Shown here piece after piece: positions 34,462-45,183 of a stretch of 64,000 nucleotides of DNA. The notes beneath the pieces are model-generated. The model was given only the letters and a program-made list of their open reading frames with translations. It searched no databases and was not told the origin of the DNA. This DNA is from Empedobacter brevis NBRC 14943 = ATCC 43319 (GTDB lineage Bacteria > Bacteroidota > Bacteroidia > Flavobacteriales > Weeksellaceae): the NCBI RefSeq assembly GCF_000382425.1, contig NZ_KB908292.1:124001-188000 (forward strand), given 5' to 3'. A program made the position numbers and the translations under genes. The first letter of the stretch is position 1. Each line of letters opens with the position of its first letter.

Positions 34462-36489
34462 TTAGTAAACCAATATTTTAACCGTATTTGCTTGCCCCTT
34501 CTTGTCTATAGTTTTGACGATATAAACTCCTTTTTCCCATCCGTTGGTGAAAATTGTTTTGAGAGCGTTTCCAGAAGAAATTAAATTTCCATTCATGTTA
34601 TAAACCTGGTATGTTTGATAATCGTAATCAATGCGAATTTCCTTTACATTATTTAAATAATGAATTGAATGTTTATTTTTTTGAACATCATTTACAACTA
34701 AAGCCTCAAAAGGGAACTTATAGAAATCTGTGTTATATGATGTCGCTGAGTAATCACTCCCATAATAGATATATAGACGATCAAATTCTCCATTTCTTTT
34801 TGTTCCGTAACCAGACATTGTGATATTTCCTTTTTCTGTACGTCCAGAAAAACTTGCCAGTACATTATTTTCATCTTGTGCAATACTGTATGTATTTGCT
34901 CCAATATTATTCACCCTGTCCTGATAGGCATATACATATTCTATTTTATCATCATCATTTACAATCGTAGGGTTTAATGTTAATTTATTTAGAAATGGTG
35001 CGAATAATTCTGTTTCTAGAGAAATCGGTAATCTTATTTTTTTTATTTCTTCTCCTTTTATATCATAATGTTTTACAATACCAAAAGCTTTATCTCCTTC
35101 TATTTCTCCATAATTTAAACCGACCACATAATTATAAGAAGTTCCATTTGTTATCCTATTCAAATTAAGAGATAATAAATCATCTTTGTATACTGCTGTA
35201 AAATCCTGGGCTAATTCAAGTTCTGGCAAATTGTAGATTTTAATATTCGAAATTCCTTCATCACTCCCAACTAACATCACAACCTGATCTTTTTGGTTTG
35301 GTAATTCTGTCAATTCAATCCCGGTTTCTATTCCTCCATTTGCAATATCGTCGTTTAAGGTTTTAAGAACTGTCCCGTCCTCGTTTACAACATAGTAATT
35401 GAACCACTCACGATCATTAGGCATATCATAAAATAGTGTCCCATAGGTAAACTCTAGCTTGCTATCAGTATTATAAATATCTGTCGAAATATCATATTTA
35501 TCTGTATTATAAAACATTCCGAAAGTAGTCATAGGAATGGTATAAGGATTTTCAGTATCAAATCCCATTACAGGTAATGTATATGTTTTTTCTAAAGTAA
35601 ACGTTTCGGCATCAATAAAGTCTACCACAAATTTTGCATTTGTATTAAATTCTAATGTACTATTGTCCATTAACTTTTCTGAATAATGTGAAAAAATCAG
35701 GTAATCTTTTCCATTCATTTCTTTATGAGCTAATGGTAATCCAACATAATAATTAACCAAATCAAAATCTACTTTGTATTCTAAATTATGAGCAGTATTA
35801 TTCAAGTTAACCTTCTTTACTGTAACATAATCTTCGTTACTATCATAAGTATAAATGTTCAATCTTCCTTTAGAATCTCTTAATATTTCTGCAGAAGATG
35901 CATCCACTTTGTATAATATATCTCCTGTTTCATTTACAAACCAAATTTGATGTTTTTGATATTGTGGTCCTTGGCCTCCTTCAAAAAAATGAACATATAC
36001 ACCAACAATTAATTTGTTATTGTTATCCATTATTTTTGAAGAAAAATCTCCTATTGGTTCTGCTCTATTTGCTGTTTCAGGAATACTAATCGTAAATTTT
36101 TTATCCACTTTTAAATCGTCTGCATATGTTTTAAAAGTTAACGAAGCATTTTGTCCATATTTTGCATCTACAGAAAACATAATGGTTTCATTTGTATCTA
36201 CATTTTTTCCATAGGTCCAACGTTGTGCATTTATACTTCCGAATGGCAGAATGTCATTTTTCTGTGTTCCTTTTCTTGTAAAATTGTTTGCTGTTTGTTC
36301 AATATTTCCAAAATGACTATGATCTTTTCCTCTGTTATAAGTTGTCCAATCAAAACTCTTTTTTAGTTTTTCCGAACGATTGGTTTTACTTTGTTTAATA
36401 ACAGCTGTATTCGATTTCTCAAAAATAGTTTGAGCGGAAGTAATGCTTATTCCAAAAAGCGTAGCCAAGAGTATAAGTGTTTTTTTCAT
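34462..36489 (-). CDS. secreted protein with type IX secretion C-terminal sorting domain
   Basis: The 675 residues start with a signal peptide (about 1-19, ending TSAQ). They end with a type A T9SS sorting domain of roughly 75 residues: IRIDYDYQTYQVYNMNGNLI, a Gly, then GWEKGVYIVKTIDKKGQ and a short basic-hydrophobic tail (TVKILVY). Such domains route proteins through the type IX system across the outer membrane and are then usually removed. The body is beta-rich without a catalytic motif I recognise; the repeats of Tyr/Asn/Asp suggest a surface binding or structural protein. It is monocistronic: a terminator follows, and a 151-base gap precedes it. Confidence 0.8.
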   Translation of the reverse strand: MKKTLILLATLFGISITSAQTIFEKSNTAVIKQSKTNRSEKLKKSFDWTTYNRGKDHSHFGNIEQTANNFTRKGTQKNDILPFGSINAQRWTYGKNVDTNETIMFSVDAKYGQNASLTFKTYADDLKVDKKFTISIPETANRAEPIGDFSSKIMDNNNKLIVGVYVHFFEGGQGPQYQKHQIWFVNETGDILYKVDASSAEILRDSKGRLNIYTYDSNEDYVTVKKVNLNNTAHNLEYKVDFDLVNYYVGLPLAHKEMNGKDYLIFSHYSEKLMDNSTLEFNTNAKFVVDFIDAETFTLEKTYTLPVMGFDTENPYTIPMTTFGMFYNTDKYDISTDIYNTDSKLEFTYGTLFYDMPNDREWFNYYVVNEDGTVLKTLNDDIANGGIETGIELTELPNQKDQVVMLVGSDEGISNIKIYNLPELELAQDFTAVYKDDLLSLNLNRITNGTSYNYVVGLNYGEIEGDKAFGIVKHYDIKGEEIKKIRLPISLETELFAPFLNKLTLNPTIVNDDDKIEYVYAYQDRVNNIGANTYSIAQDENNVLASFSGRTEKGNITMSGYGTKRNGEFDRLYIYYGSDYSATSYNTDFYKFPFEALVVNDVQKNKHSIHYLNNVKEIRIDYDYQTYQVYNMNGNLISSGNALKTIFTNGWEKGVYIVKTIDKKGQANTVKILVY

Positions 36490-36640
36490 ATGATGTGTAT
36501 TTTCATCAAATGAAGAATGTTTTTATTACAATTGAAATTCTTATAACTTTAAGAAGAATGAATATTACTTGAATTCATTCATCACAAAAACCACTTAATA
36601 CATTACATAAAAACCAGATACTCTTTCTTTTTCAAGAAAA
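36490..36640. other. 151-base gap upstream of the T9SS cargo gene
   Basis: No TAnnTTTG match is seen for the minus-strand cargo gene, and there is no stable hairpin. It must hold the cargo gene's promoter and the 3' end of the TPR transcript, but I can identify neither. Confidence 0.3.
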
Positions 36641-37711
36641 TTATACTTTCATACTTTTTTTATGTCGTACATACATTTTCCGAAAAACTAAAATCAATAA
36701 AATAAACATTAATGAAATGGGTAACCAAAGTTTTGTCAGTTTCGTCATAAAATTCTCATCTTTATGCAATAAATAATTCAAACTCTTTTCTTGAGCTTTC
36801 AAAAATGTTTCTTCCAGTTGGACATTTGTTTCTTTTACAAGACCTGTGTATGTTTTGTAGGATTCAAAATCTCTCAACTCGAAAGAATTTTGTGCCAATA
36901 ATTTATAAATTTGATTGCTTACCTGCAAAGGTTGAGAAGATTGAATATCTTTTAAAACCTCATTCAATAGCTTATTCGAGTTGTGATATTCTTTTTCATA
37001 TTGATAAATTCTTGCCAAGCTTATTTTAGCAGATTGATCATATTCTTCTAACTTGTTCTTATCAATAACTTCCATTGCATCATTCAAATAGATCTTAGCA
37101 GAATCGAGAAGGTGTTTATCGATCAAACAATTTGATTTTTCAATGTAAACAAGTGCCAAATTATTTAAAATAGATTGATTGCTCTCAGACTTCTGATATG
37201 CTTTTATTGCTTTATTGTAGTATTTTAATGCAAAATCACAATCCAAATCATCTTTGTAGCCGTTTCCTTTTATCCCATAGATATTTCCCAGATACATTGC
37301 TTTTTTTTCTTCCGGAAATGTCTTCGATAAAATTAATTTTGTGGATTGATCTAAATATTCTCTCGATTGTGTATTGAACCCATACCCCTGAAACAACTCT
37401 CCCAACCGTCCCAATATACGAGCCTCATTAAAAGTATCTTTTTCTTTCTTAACATAATCATACGTTTCATACGCATATTTCAGCGAATTATAGCCATCGT
37501 CTAACGATGAATACGCATTCGTTTTAATTAATCTTGCGGTTATTTGATCATTTTTATCTGTCGAATTTTTAATAATCTGATCCGCAAGTTCGATTGCTTT
37601 CTTCGGATCAAAGTAAACGTAATCATATGCTGTTCTAATGCTGTCTACTTTTTGAGCAGATAATACCGGAATGACCAATATAAAAAAGAGGTAGAATAAT
37701 TTAGTCTTCAT
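36641..37711 (-). CDS. TPR-repeat membrane protein
   Basis: The 356 residues have a signal peptide (about 1-19, ending VLSAQ), then tetratricopeptide-like helix pairs (about 30-300; for example ALKYYNKAIKAYQKSESNQSILNNLALVYIEKS). A transmembrane helix follows (about 326-346, WLPISLMFILLILVF), then a short basic tail that stops at 356. This layout equals that of the next gene's product minus its DNA-binding part. Its first four bases overlap the end of that regulator gene, implying coupled translation. It could be a partner or decoy of the regulator, or a degenerate copy. Function is unproven. Confidence 0.75.
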   Translation of the reverse strand: MKTKLFYLFFILVIPVLSAQKVDSIRTAYDYVYFDPKKAIELADQIIKNSTDKNDQITARLIKTNAYSSLDDGYNSLKYAYETYDYVKKEKDTFNEARILGRLGELFQGYGFNTQSREYLDQSTKLILSKTFPEEKKAMYLGNIYGIKGNGYKDDLDCDFALKYYNKAIKAYQKSESNQSILNNLALVYIEKSNCLIDKHLLDSAKIYLNDAMEVIDKNKLEEYDQSAKISLARIYQYEKEYHNSNKLLNEVLKDIQSSQPLQVSNQIYKLLAQNSFELRDFESYKTYTGLVKETNVQLEETFLKAQEKSLNYLLHKDENFMTKLTKLWLPISLMFILLILVFRKMYVRHKKSMKV

Positions 37712-38898
37712 TTTTCAGTCAAATTTTTGATAAAAGAAGAAGGTGTTATTCCTGTAACCAACTTAAAAAAGGTTGTAAAACTACTTTGAGAGGCAAATCC
37801 GCTCAAGGTTGCTAAATGGCTGACTTTGTACAGACGAAACTTTTTATCTTCTTCTAAGAGTTTGACAATATAGATAATACGAAGTTCATTTATGTAATTG
37901 TTAAAGCTCTTTTGTTTGACATTGTTTAATATCGTAGACAAGTATTTTACGTTTGTATCCAAATCCTTTGCTAATGTTGATATGGTAATTGTTGGATTCA
38001 AAAATCCATTGTTCTTCTCGAAAGTATCTAATTTAATTAAGATTTCCTTCTCTACTTTATCCGAAATCAGGTTAGGTTTATTCGTCGGCTTTTTCTTTTT
38101 ATAAAAGCTTATAAATACAATCAATCCTAAAAGAACGATACTAAAGATAACCGAAAAAATTTGAAAATTCTTGTTCTCTTTAGCTATTCTTACTTTATTT
38201 TGTTCCAATAATTTATTGACAAAATGATTTCGGGTATTTCGTTTTTCCACATTTAGCCGATCGTTAAGAGCAGTTAATTGTGCGTTATAATCCGCAAATT
38301 TTTCGAGAGAATTATTTTTCAAATAATATGCTTTGAGTTTTTTCAGAAAAATAAACCTTTCCACTTCATTTGCTGTATGATGCAAACTATCTGCTACTGC
38401 TTTCGCTTCAAAATCTGATTGAACTGGATCTCTAGTGCTTGAATTAATTGAAAAATCTGTACGTAAATCCAAAAATTTATCATGCATACTGTTGACCCAA
38501 TCTTTATCCTTAGACTTTACTTTCTTGTATAATTTTTCAGTATGTTCTTTGAATCCTAAATAATTAGCTATATCAGCTCCAATAATATTGTATTTGTCTT
38601 TTAATTCTTGGTTATCCAATGCGTCGACTTCCGATTCAATATCAAAATAAAGATCTACTGCTTCGATATCTTTGGATACATAAAACTTGATTTTAATTAA
38701 ATCAAGTTCGTAATTTATTTTTTGTTCGGGATTTTTCGCATTTGTGATAAGGTATTCATAAATTTTAATGCTCTTCCCATTATCTTTTCTAATTTGTTGT
38801 ATCGCCTCTTGATAAAAAATCGAGTTCTCATCTGTGTTTTGAGAAAATCCGAAGGTGGATAAAATAAATACAATCAAAAAAACAACCCTATATCCCAT
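37708..38898 (-). CDS. membrane-spanning AraC-family transcriptional regulator
   Basis: The 396 residues contain a signal peptide (to about 19, FGFSQ), a helical periplasmic part with TPR-like pattern (about 25-240), a transmembrane helix (about 246-266) and a cytoplasmic AraC-type helix-turn-helix domain (about 290-394). Motifs are ITISTLAKDLDTNVKYLSTILNNVKQKSF and SHLATLSGFASQSSFTTFFKLVTGITPSSFIK. It would sense an envelope signal and act directly on DNA. It is translated with the TPR membrane protein (4-base overlap). Targets are unknown; the T9SS cargo gene is the next gene along. Confidence 0.85.
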   Translation of the reverse strand: MGYRVVFLIVFILSTFGFSQNTDENSIFYQEAIQQIRKDNGKSIKIYEYLITNAKNPEQKINYELDLIKIKFYVSKDIEAVDLYFDIESEVDALDNQELKDKYNIIGADIANYLGFKEHTEKLYKKVKSKDKDWVNSMHDKFLDLRTDFSINSSTRDPVQSDFEAKAVADSLHHTANEVERFIFLKKLKAYYLKNNSLEKFADYNAQLTALNDRLNVEKRNTRNHFVNKLLEQNKVRIAKENKNFQIFSVIFSIVLLGLIVFISFYKKKKPTNKPNLISDKVEKEILIKLDTFEKNNGFLNPTITISTLAKDLDTNVKYLSTILNNVKQKSFNNYINELRIIYIVKLLEEDKKFRLYKVSHLATLSGFASQSSFTTFFKLVTGITPSSFIKNLTEK

Positions 38899-38925
38899 TT
38901 TTAACTAAACCTAGTTGTAAAAATA

Positions 38926-38956
38926 AAAAAACTCTGATGTTATCAGAGTTTTTTAA
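38926..38956 (-). terminator. terminator after the E2 gene
   Basis: A perfect 13-base stem (38926-38938 with 38942-38954) with a 3-base loop. The minus strand continues into a T run, so it ends the E2 transcript before the AraC-type gene. Confidence 0.85.
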
Positions 38957-38989
38957 GGGTATATAATTGTATTTTTTACAAATCTTCTA

Positions 38990-40309
38990 TTATACAGGTG
39001 TATTCATATCAAAAGCTTCAAGATATTCAGCAACACGCTTTACAAACATCCCGCCTAATGCTCCATCAACTACGCGATGATCATAGGCATGAGATAAGTA
39101 CATTTTGTGACGAATTGCAATCATATCACCTTGTGGTGTTTCGATAACCGCCGGTTTTTTTACAATAGCTCCAACAGCTAAAATTGCCACTTGAGGTTGA
39201 GGAATAATTGGTGTTCCTAATGTGTTCCCAAAAGAACCAATATTCGTAATTGTATAAGTACCTCCTTGGATTTCTACCGGTTTCAATTTGTTATTACGAG
39301 AACGGTTCGCTAAGTCATTTACTTGAGAGGCTAAACCGGCTAAATTAAATTGATCCGCATTTTTAATTACTGGAACAATCAAATTTCCGCTTGGTAAAGC
39401 TGCTGCCATTCCTATATTAATATTTTTCTTTTTGATAATTCTATCACCATCAACCGAAACATTAATCATAGGGAAGTCCTGAATTGCTTTAGCTACAGCT
39501 TCTATAAAAATTGGCATAAAAGTAATCTTCTCACCATGTTTCTTCAAAAACTCATTTTTATTTTTATCTCTCCACAATACAATGTTCGTCATATCTACTT
39601 CAATAAACGAAGTCACATGAGGGGCTATTTGTTTTGCCTGCAACATATTTTGCGCAATAATCTTACGCATTCTATCCATCTCTATAATTTCGTCACCTTC
39701 TCCAACACTTATTGGCGCAGATACTTGTGGTGCTTGAGTTTGGGTAACCGGAGCAGATGAAGTGCTTATTGTTGCTACTTGATTAGTTGCTTGATTGCCT
39801 CTATTCTTTACAAAATTTAAAATATCATCTTTCGTTACACGTCCATCTTTGCCAGAACCTGTAATTCGATCCAGCTCTGCTTGAGAAACTCCTTCTTCTT
39901 TTGCTATAGATTTTACCAAAGGAGAATAAAATTTGTCGTCAGATGAAGTAATCACTGTTTCAGATTTGATTGCAGCAACTTCAACTTCGATAGATTTTGC
40001 AGCATCTGCAATTTCTTGATCACTATTGGTATCAACTTCTTCTGTAGTCTCTGTTTGTTCTACCACTCCATCTACAGATAATATTGCAATAGGTTCACCT
40101 ACTTTTGCAATTCCATCTACAGGAACTAAGATTTCTTTTAAAACTCCCGATACTGGCGAAGGAACATCAGAATCTACTTTATCTGTTGCAATTTCAACAA
40201 CCGATTCATCTTCAGCAATTGTATCACCAATATTTTTTATCCAATTGGTAACGGTAGCTTCCATCACACCTTCTCCCATCGAAGGTAGAATTAATTTATA
40301 GTCAGACAT
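38990..40309 (-). CDS. 2-oxoacid dehydrogenase complex E2 (dihydrolipoamide acyltransferase)
   Basis: E2 passes acyl groups from the lipoyl arm to CoA. The 439 residues contain one lipoyl domain (Lys44 in EIATDKVDSDVPSP), a linker, a peripheral subunit-binding domain (about 128-168: YSPLVKSIAKEEGVSQAELDRITGSGKDGRVTK) and the catalytic domain. The catalytic His is H411 in HRVVDGALGG. It most resembles the branched-chain or pyruvate E2 of Bacteroidota rather than the 2-oxoglutarate type, but specificity cannot be fixed here. E1 and E3 genes are absent from the window. A -7 element precedes it and a terminator follows. Confidence 0.9.
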   Translation of the reverse strand: MSDYKLILPSMGEGVMEATVTNWIKNIGDTIAEDESVVEIATDKVDSDVPSPVSGVLKEILVPVDGIAKVGEPIAILSVDGVVEQTETTEEVDTNSDQEIADAAKSIEVEVAAIKSETVITSSDDKFYSPLVKSIAKEEGVSQAELDRITGSGKDGRVTKDDILNFVKNRGNQATNQVATISTSSAPVTQTQAPQVSAPISVGEGDEIIEMDRMRKIIAQNMLQAKQIAPHVTSFIEVDMTNIVLWRDKNKNEFLKKHGEKITFMPIFIEAVAKAIQDFPMINVSVDGDRIIKKKNINIGMAAALPSGNLIVPVIKNADQFNLAGLASQVNDLANRSRNNKLKPVEIQGGTYTITNIGSFGNTLGTPIIPQPQVAILAVGAIVKKPAVIETPQGDMIAIRHKMYLSHAYDHRVVDGALGGMFVKRVAEYLEAFDMNTPV

Positions 40310-40330
40310 GCTTTGTGTATTTGCGTCTTA

Positions 40331-40338
40331 CAAATCTA
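40331..40338 (-). promoter_or_regulatory. putative -7 element of the E2 gene
   Basis: The minus strand reads TAGATTTG (exact TAnnTTTG), about 22 bases before the ATG at 40309. No correctly spaced TTTG is seen. Confidence 0.45.
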
Positions 40339-40491
40339 ATCATTTTTTCGATTCTAAAAAATAGTCAAAAAAAAGTTTAATCCATTTCCATTTTAACGTA
40401 TTCATAAAAATATCGCTGTATATTATTAATTCCGTAAAATAAAAAGAACTAATAAAGCTTATATTATCAATTTGATAGTTAGCTTAAATAA

Positions 40492-40526
40492 AAAAATCCC
40501 CCAATCTAAGATTGAGGGATTTTTGA
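40492..40526 (-). terminator. terminator of the rpo operon
   Basis: AATCCC-C-CAATCT pairs with AGATTG-A-GGGATT with one mismatch, flanked by A and T runs on both sides. It is 18 bases after the DUF3467 stop and ends the long rpoBC transcript. Confidence 0.85.
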
Positions 40527-40543
40527 AATATTAAGAATAATTC

Positions 40544-40837
40544 TTAAGCTTCGTAAGTTGCAGTACCGTTGTTTACTTGAGGTTCTTTGATTTCACCAAA
40601 GTTTTTCTCGAAGTTTGTTACATTTTCTGCTAACGATTGAGATAATTGTTTTGCTTGTAATGGAGACAAAATAATTCTTGATTTTACACTTGGTCTAGCA
40701 CCTGGTAAAAATTGAACGAAATCTACAACGAACTCAGATGGTGAGTGGTTGATGATTGCTCCTGTAGCATAAACACCTTGAGCTACTAATTCGTTTAACT
40801 CAATGTTTAATCCTTCGTTTTGTTGATTTTCTGACAT
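40544..40837 (-). CDS. DUF3467 family protein
   Basis: The small 97-residue protein is typical of Bacteroidota and is commonly found right after rpoC. Its core INHSPSEFVVDFVQFLPGARPSVKSRIILSPLQAKQLSQSLAENVTNFEKNFG is the family pattern; function is unknown. It has no signal peptide or membrane segment, so it is cytoplasmic. Its ATG overlaps the rpoC stop by one base (TAATG), so its translation is coupled to that of RNA polymerase beta prime. Constant linkage suggests a role with transcription, but that is inference. The rpo operon terminator follows. Confidence 0.9.
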   Translation of the reverse strand: MSENQQNEGLNIELNELVAQGVYATGAIINHSPSEFVVDFVQFLPGARPSVKSRIILSPLQAKQLSQSLAENVTNFEKNFGEIKEPQVNNGTATYEA

Positions 40838-43800
40838 TATAATTCTTGTTTTGCGTTTATTAATTCTTCGTATTCACGGTTAGATCCTACGATAATGCTT
40901 TGATATTCTTTTAATCCAGTTCCTGCAGGAATTAAGTGTCCAACAATTACGTTTTCTTTTAATCCTACTAAACCATCTACTTTACCAGCTACAGCTGCTT
41001 CGTTAAGAACTTTTGTTGTTTCCTGGAACGATGCTGCAGACATGAAAGACTTTGTTTGTAAAGACGCTCTTGTAATCCCTTGTAAAACGGCCTCTGCTGT
41101 TGCAGGTAAAGCTTCACGAGCTGTTACTAAATTTTTATCTTCACGTTTTAATTTAGAGTTTTCGTCACGTAATTCGCGAACAGTGATGATTTGTCCTGGT
41201 TTCAATGTATCAGAATCACCAGCATCTTCCACGACTTTCATTCCAAATAAACGATCATTTTCTTCCATGAAATCGTCTTTGTGCTCTAAACTATCTTCTA
41301 AGAATCTTGAATCTCCTGAATCAACAATACGAACTTTACGTAACATTTGACGTACGATAATTTCGAAGTGTTTGTCATCAATTTTTACCCCTTGTAAACG
41401 ATATACATCTTGAATTTCGTTTACTAAGTATTCTTGAACCGCTGTTGGTCCTAAGATTCTTAAAATATCCTCTGGTGTAGTTGCTCCATCTGATAAAGGT
41501 TCACCTGCACGTACAAAGTCATTTTCCTGAACTAAAATTTGAGCAGATAATTTAACTAAGTAACGACGAATCTCACCATTTTTAGATTCAACGATGATTT
41601 CACGGTTACCACGTTTAATTTTACCAAATGATACCACTCCATCCATTTCACAAACAACAGCTGGATTTGATGGATTACGAGCCTCTAACAACTCTGTAAT
41701 ACGAGGTAAACCTCCTGTAATATCGCCTGATTTAGCAGACTTACGAGGAATCTTAACTAAGATTTTACCTGCATTAATTTTTTCACCATCGTTTACCATT
41801 AAGTGTGCACCTACTGGTAAGTTGTATGTTTTTTCTTCACCATCGATTGTGATAACTCTTAACGCCGGAACTAATTTTTTATTACGTGATTCAGAAATTA
41901 CTTTTTCTTGGAATCCTGTTTGCTCATCAATTTCAATTTGATAAGTAACGCCTTGTTCTAATTGTTCGTATTCAATTTTACCAGTAGATTCCGCGATGAT
42001 TACCCCATTATAAGGGTCCCAACTTGCAATCTCTTGTCCTTTTTGAACTTTAGCTCCGTTTTTCACTGATAAGATTGTACCATAAGCGATGTTAGTTTGC
42101 TGACGAACGTTTCCTAAATCGTCAATCACTTTCATCTCTGTAGAACGAGAAACAACAGTATCTACTTTGTTTCCTGCATCATCAGTAGATTCAACAGTAC
42201 GTAAGTCGTCAAACTCAACTGTACCGTCAACTTTAGCATTAATTGTATTTTGCTCAGAAACGTTACCGGCAGTACCCCCAACGTGGAATGTACGTAATGT
42301 TAACTGTGTACCAGGCTCTCCAATAGATTGTGCAGCAACTACACCTACAGATTCACCTTTCTGAACACCTTTACCTGTTGCTAAGTTACGTCCGTAACAT
42401 TTCGCACAGATTCCGGTTTTTGCTTCACAAGTTAATGGAGAACGCACCTCTACATTTTCGATACCAGCAGCTTCTAAAGCTTCACCAACATCTTCTGTAA
42501 TAATGTTTCCAGCAGCAATGATTAATTCACCATTATCCGGGTTGTAAATATCATTTAATGAAGTACGACCTAATACACGAGAAGATAAACTTTCAATGAT
42601 TTCTTCTTTTTTCTTAAGTGCTGAAACTTCTAAACCTCTTAATGTACCACAATCTTCGTGCATTACGATAACGTCTTGTGCAACGTCAACTAAACGACGA
42701 GTCAAGTATCCTGCATCGGCAGTTTTTAAGGCCGTATCGGCAAGACCTTTACGCGCACCGTGCGAAGAAATAAAGTACTCTAAGATAGACAGACCTTCAC
42801 GGAAGTTAGAGATAATCGGGTTTTCGATGATATCCCCACCAGTAGAACCGGCTTTTTGAGGTTTCGCCATCAATCCACGCATACCTGATAACTGACGAAT
42901 TTGCTCTTTAGATCCACGTGCTCCAGAATCAAGCATCATGAATACAGAGTTAAATCCTTGTTGATCTTCTGTCATACGCTTCATTACAATTTCAGTTAAC
43001 GTTGCGTTTGTTGTTGTCCAAACATCAATAACTTGGTTGTAACGTTCGTTATTTGTAATAAGACCCATGTTATAATTCATCTTGATGTTCTCAACTTGGT
43101 TGATCGCACCAGAAATAAGGTCTTTCTTTTGTTCTGGAATTAAGATATCTCCTAATGAGAATGATAAACCACCCTCGAAGGCATTTCGGTACCCTAATTG
43201 TTTCATATCATCTAAGAAAGCAGCCGTTGTAGGGAAATCTGTAATCTTAATGATTTTGTTAATAATAGTACGTAACGATTTTTTCGTTAATACTTCATTT
43301 ACGAATCCCACTTGTTTCGGAACGATTTGGTTAAATAACACACGTCCTACAGAAGTTTCGATTAATTGATTTTCTACTAACTCCTCTCCTACACGAATTG
43401 TTCCTTTTACACGAATTGGTGCATTAAGATCTACTGCTCCTTCATTGTATGCAATTTGAACTTCTTCGTCTGAATAGAAAGTTAATCCTTCACCTTTTAC
43501 TGTAAATTGGTGGTCTGTACGACGAATTTTTGTCATATAATACAGCCCCAAAACCATATCCTGAGAAGGTACAGTAATTGGTGAACCATTTGCAGGGTTT
43601 AAGATATTTTGAGAAGCTAACATTAATAATTGTGCTTCTAAAACAGCTTCTGGTCCTAATGGTAAGTGAACAGCCATCTGGTCACCATCGAAATCGGCAT
43701 TGAAGGCCGTACACACTAATGGGTGTAAACGAATTGCTTTACCTTCGATTAATTTCGGTTGGAATGCTTGGATACCTAAACGGTGTAACGTAGGGGCACG

Positions 43801-45114
43801 GTTTAATAAAACCGGATGTCCTTTGATTACATTTTCTAAAATATCCCAAACAACTGGCTCTTTTCTATCGATAATTTTCTTAGCCGATTTAACTGTTTTT
43901 ACAATTCCACGTTCGATTAATTTACGAACAACGAATGGTTTGTATAATTCAGCTGCCATATCTTTTGGTAAACCACATTCGTGTAATTTAAGTGTTGGAC
44001 CAACAACAATTACCGAACGAGCAGAATAATCTACACGTTTACCTAATAAGTTTTGACGGAAACGACCTTGTTTACCTTTTAATGAGTCAGATAATGATTT
44101 TAACGGACGATTACCATCCGCTTTTACAGCAGATGCTTTACGTGTATTATCGAATAACGAATCTACCGCTTCTTGTAACATACGTTTTTCATTACGTAAG
44201 ATTACTTCCGGCGCTTTGATTTCCATTAATCGTTTCAAACGGTTATTACGGATAATCACACGACGGTATAAATCATTTAAATCTGATGTTGCAAAACGAC
44301 CACCATCTAATGGAACTAATGGACGCAATTCTGGTGGAATAACAGGAATAACGCGCATTACCATCCATTCCGGACGGTTTACGTGGTGCATATTTGACTC
44401 ACGTAACGCCTCAACAACTTGTAAACGTTTTAACGCTTCTGTACGACGTTGTTTAGATGTTTCGTTATGTGCTTTGTGTCTTAATTCGTAAGATAATTCA
44501 TCTAAGTTGATACGAGATAATAGGTCCTCTAATGCTTCAGCACCCATTTTCGCAACAAACTTATTAGGATCTGTATCTTCTAAATATTGATTCTCGATCG
44601 GAAGAGTTTCTAAGATATCCAAGTACTCTTCTTCTGATAAGAAATCTAATCTATTTAATTCTTCACCTTCTGGTCCTTTTGCAATACCTGGTTGGATCAC
44701 TACATATCTTTCGTAGTAAATTACCATGTCTAATTTCTTAGATGGTAAACCTAAGATGTAACCAATTTTGTTTGGCAATGAACGGAAATACCAAATGTGT
44801 GCAATTGGCACAACAAGGTTGATGTGTCCAATACGCTCACGACGAACTTTCTTTTCTGTAACTTCAACCCCACAACGGTCACAAACGATACCTTTATAAC
44901 GGATTCTTTTATATTTTCCGCAGGCACATTCGTAATCTTTTACAGGTCCAAAGATACGCTCACAGAATAACCCGTCACGCTCTGGTTTGTGCGTTCTATA
45001 GTTAATCGTTTCAGGTTTTAAAACTTCACCTTTAGATTCTTGAAGAATCGATTCCGGAGAAGCTAACCCAATACGAATTTTTGAGAATTGACTTGTTTTA
45101 TTTTTTGTTGACAT
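40837..45114 (-). CDS. rpoC: RNA polymerase subunit beta prime
   Basis: The 1425-residue RpoC forms the catalytic centre with RpoB. The N-terminal zinc-binding cysteines are in [23 protein letters not shown]. The Mg-binding [12 protein letters not shown] lies near residue 470, [21 protein letters not shown] is the region before it, and the second zinc site is [17 protein letters not shown]. The trigger loop region [19 protein letters not shown] is intact. It starts 62 bases after rpoB and overlaps the DUF3467 gene by one base. No truncation or insertion is evident. Confidence 0.99.
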   Translation of the reverse strand: MSTKNKTSQFSKIRIGLASPESILQESKGEVLKPETINYRTHKPERDGLFCERIFGPVKDYECACGKYKRIRYKGIVCDRCGVEVTEKKVRRERIGHINLVVPIAHIWYFRSLPNKIGYILGLPSKKLDMVIYYERYVVIQPGIAKGPEGEELNRLDFLSEEEYLDILETLPIENQYLEDTDPNKFVAKMGAEALEDLLSRINLDELSYELRHKAHNETSKQRRTEALKRLQVVEALRESNMHHVNRPEWMVMRVIPVIPPELRPLVPLDGGRFATSDLNDLYRRVIIRNNRLKRLMEIKAPEVILRNEKRMLQEAVDSLFDNTRKASAVKADGNRPLKSLSDSLKGKQGRFRQNLLGKRVDYSARSVIVVGPTLKLHECGLPKDMAAELYKPFVVRKLIERGIVKTVKSAKKIIDRKEPVVWDILENVIKGHPVLLNRAPTLHRLGIQAFQPKLIEGKAIRLHPLVCTAFNADFDGDQMAVHLPLGPEAVLEAQLLMLASQNILNPANGSPITVPSQDMVLGLYYMTKIRRTDHQFTVKGEGLTFYSDEEVQIAYNEGAVDLNAPIRVKGTIRVGEELVENQLIETSVGRVLFNQIVPKQVGFVNEVLTKKSLRTIINKIIKITDFPTTAAFLDDMKQLGYRNAFEGGLSFSLGDILIPEQKKDLISGAINQVENIKMNYNMGLITNNERYNQVIDVWTTTNATLTEIVMKRMTEDQQGFNSVFMMLDSGARGSKEQIRQLSGMRGLMAKPQKAGSTGGDIIENPIISNFREGLSILEYFISSHGARKGLADTALKTADAGYLTRRLVDVAQDVIVMHEDCGTLRGLEVSALKKKEEIIESLSSRVLGRTSLNDIYNPDNGELIIAAGNIITEDVGEALEAAGIENVEVRSPLTCEAKTGICAKCYGRNLATGKGVQKGESVGVVAAQSIGEPGTQLTLRTFHVGGTAGNVSEQNTINAKVDGTVEFDDLRTVESTDDAGNKVDTVVSRSTEMKVIDDLGNVRQQTNIAYGTILSVKNGAKVQKGQEIASWDPYNGVIIAESTGKIEYEQLEQGVTYQIEIDEQTGFQEKVISESRNKKLVPALRVITIDGEEKTYNLPVGAHLMVNDGEKINAGKILVKIPRKSAKSGDITGGLPRITELLEARNPSNPAVVCEMDGVVSFGKIKRGNREIIVESKNGEIRRYLVKLSAQILVQENDFVRAGEPLSDGATTPEDILRILGPTAVQEYLVNEIQDVYRLQGVKIDDKHFEIIVRQMLRKVRIVDSGDSRFLEDSLEHKDDFMEENDRLFGMKVVEDAGDSDTLKPGQIITVRELRDENSKLKREDKNLVTAREALPATAEAVLQGITRASLQTKSFMSAASFQETTKVLNEAAVAGKVDGLVGLKENVIVGHLIPAGTGLKEYQSIIVGSNREYEELINAKQEL

Positions 45115-45157
45115 ATAGAAATGTATCTAACAATTATATTATTATAACGAAAAAGGT

Positions 45158-45183
45158 AGAATAATAGGTTTCCCTATTATTCT
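45158..45183 (-). promoter_or_regulatory. rpoB-rpoC intercistronic hairpin with GAAA loop
   Basis: On the minus strand an 11-base stem (45173-45183 with 45158-45168) encloses GAAA and includes the rpoB stop codon, which is doubled (TAA TAG). ACCTTTTTCG follows. It may be a weak terminator, an RNase processing site or an mRNA stability element. Confidence 0.6.

Noticed and set aside
41042-44491. Open frames of about 65-115 codons opposite to rpoC
   Set aside because: They are antisense to a full-length conserved gene, have no family pattern, and arise from its codon bias.
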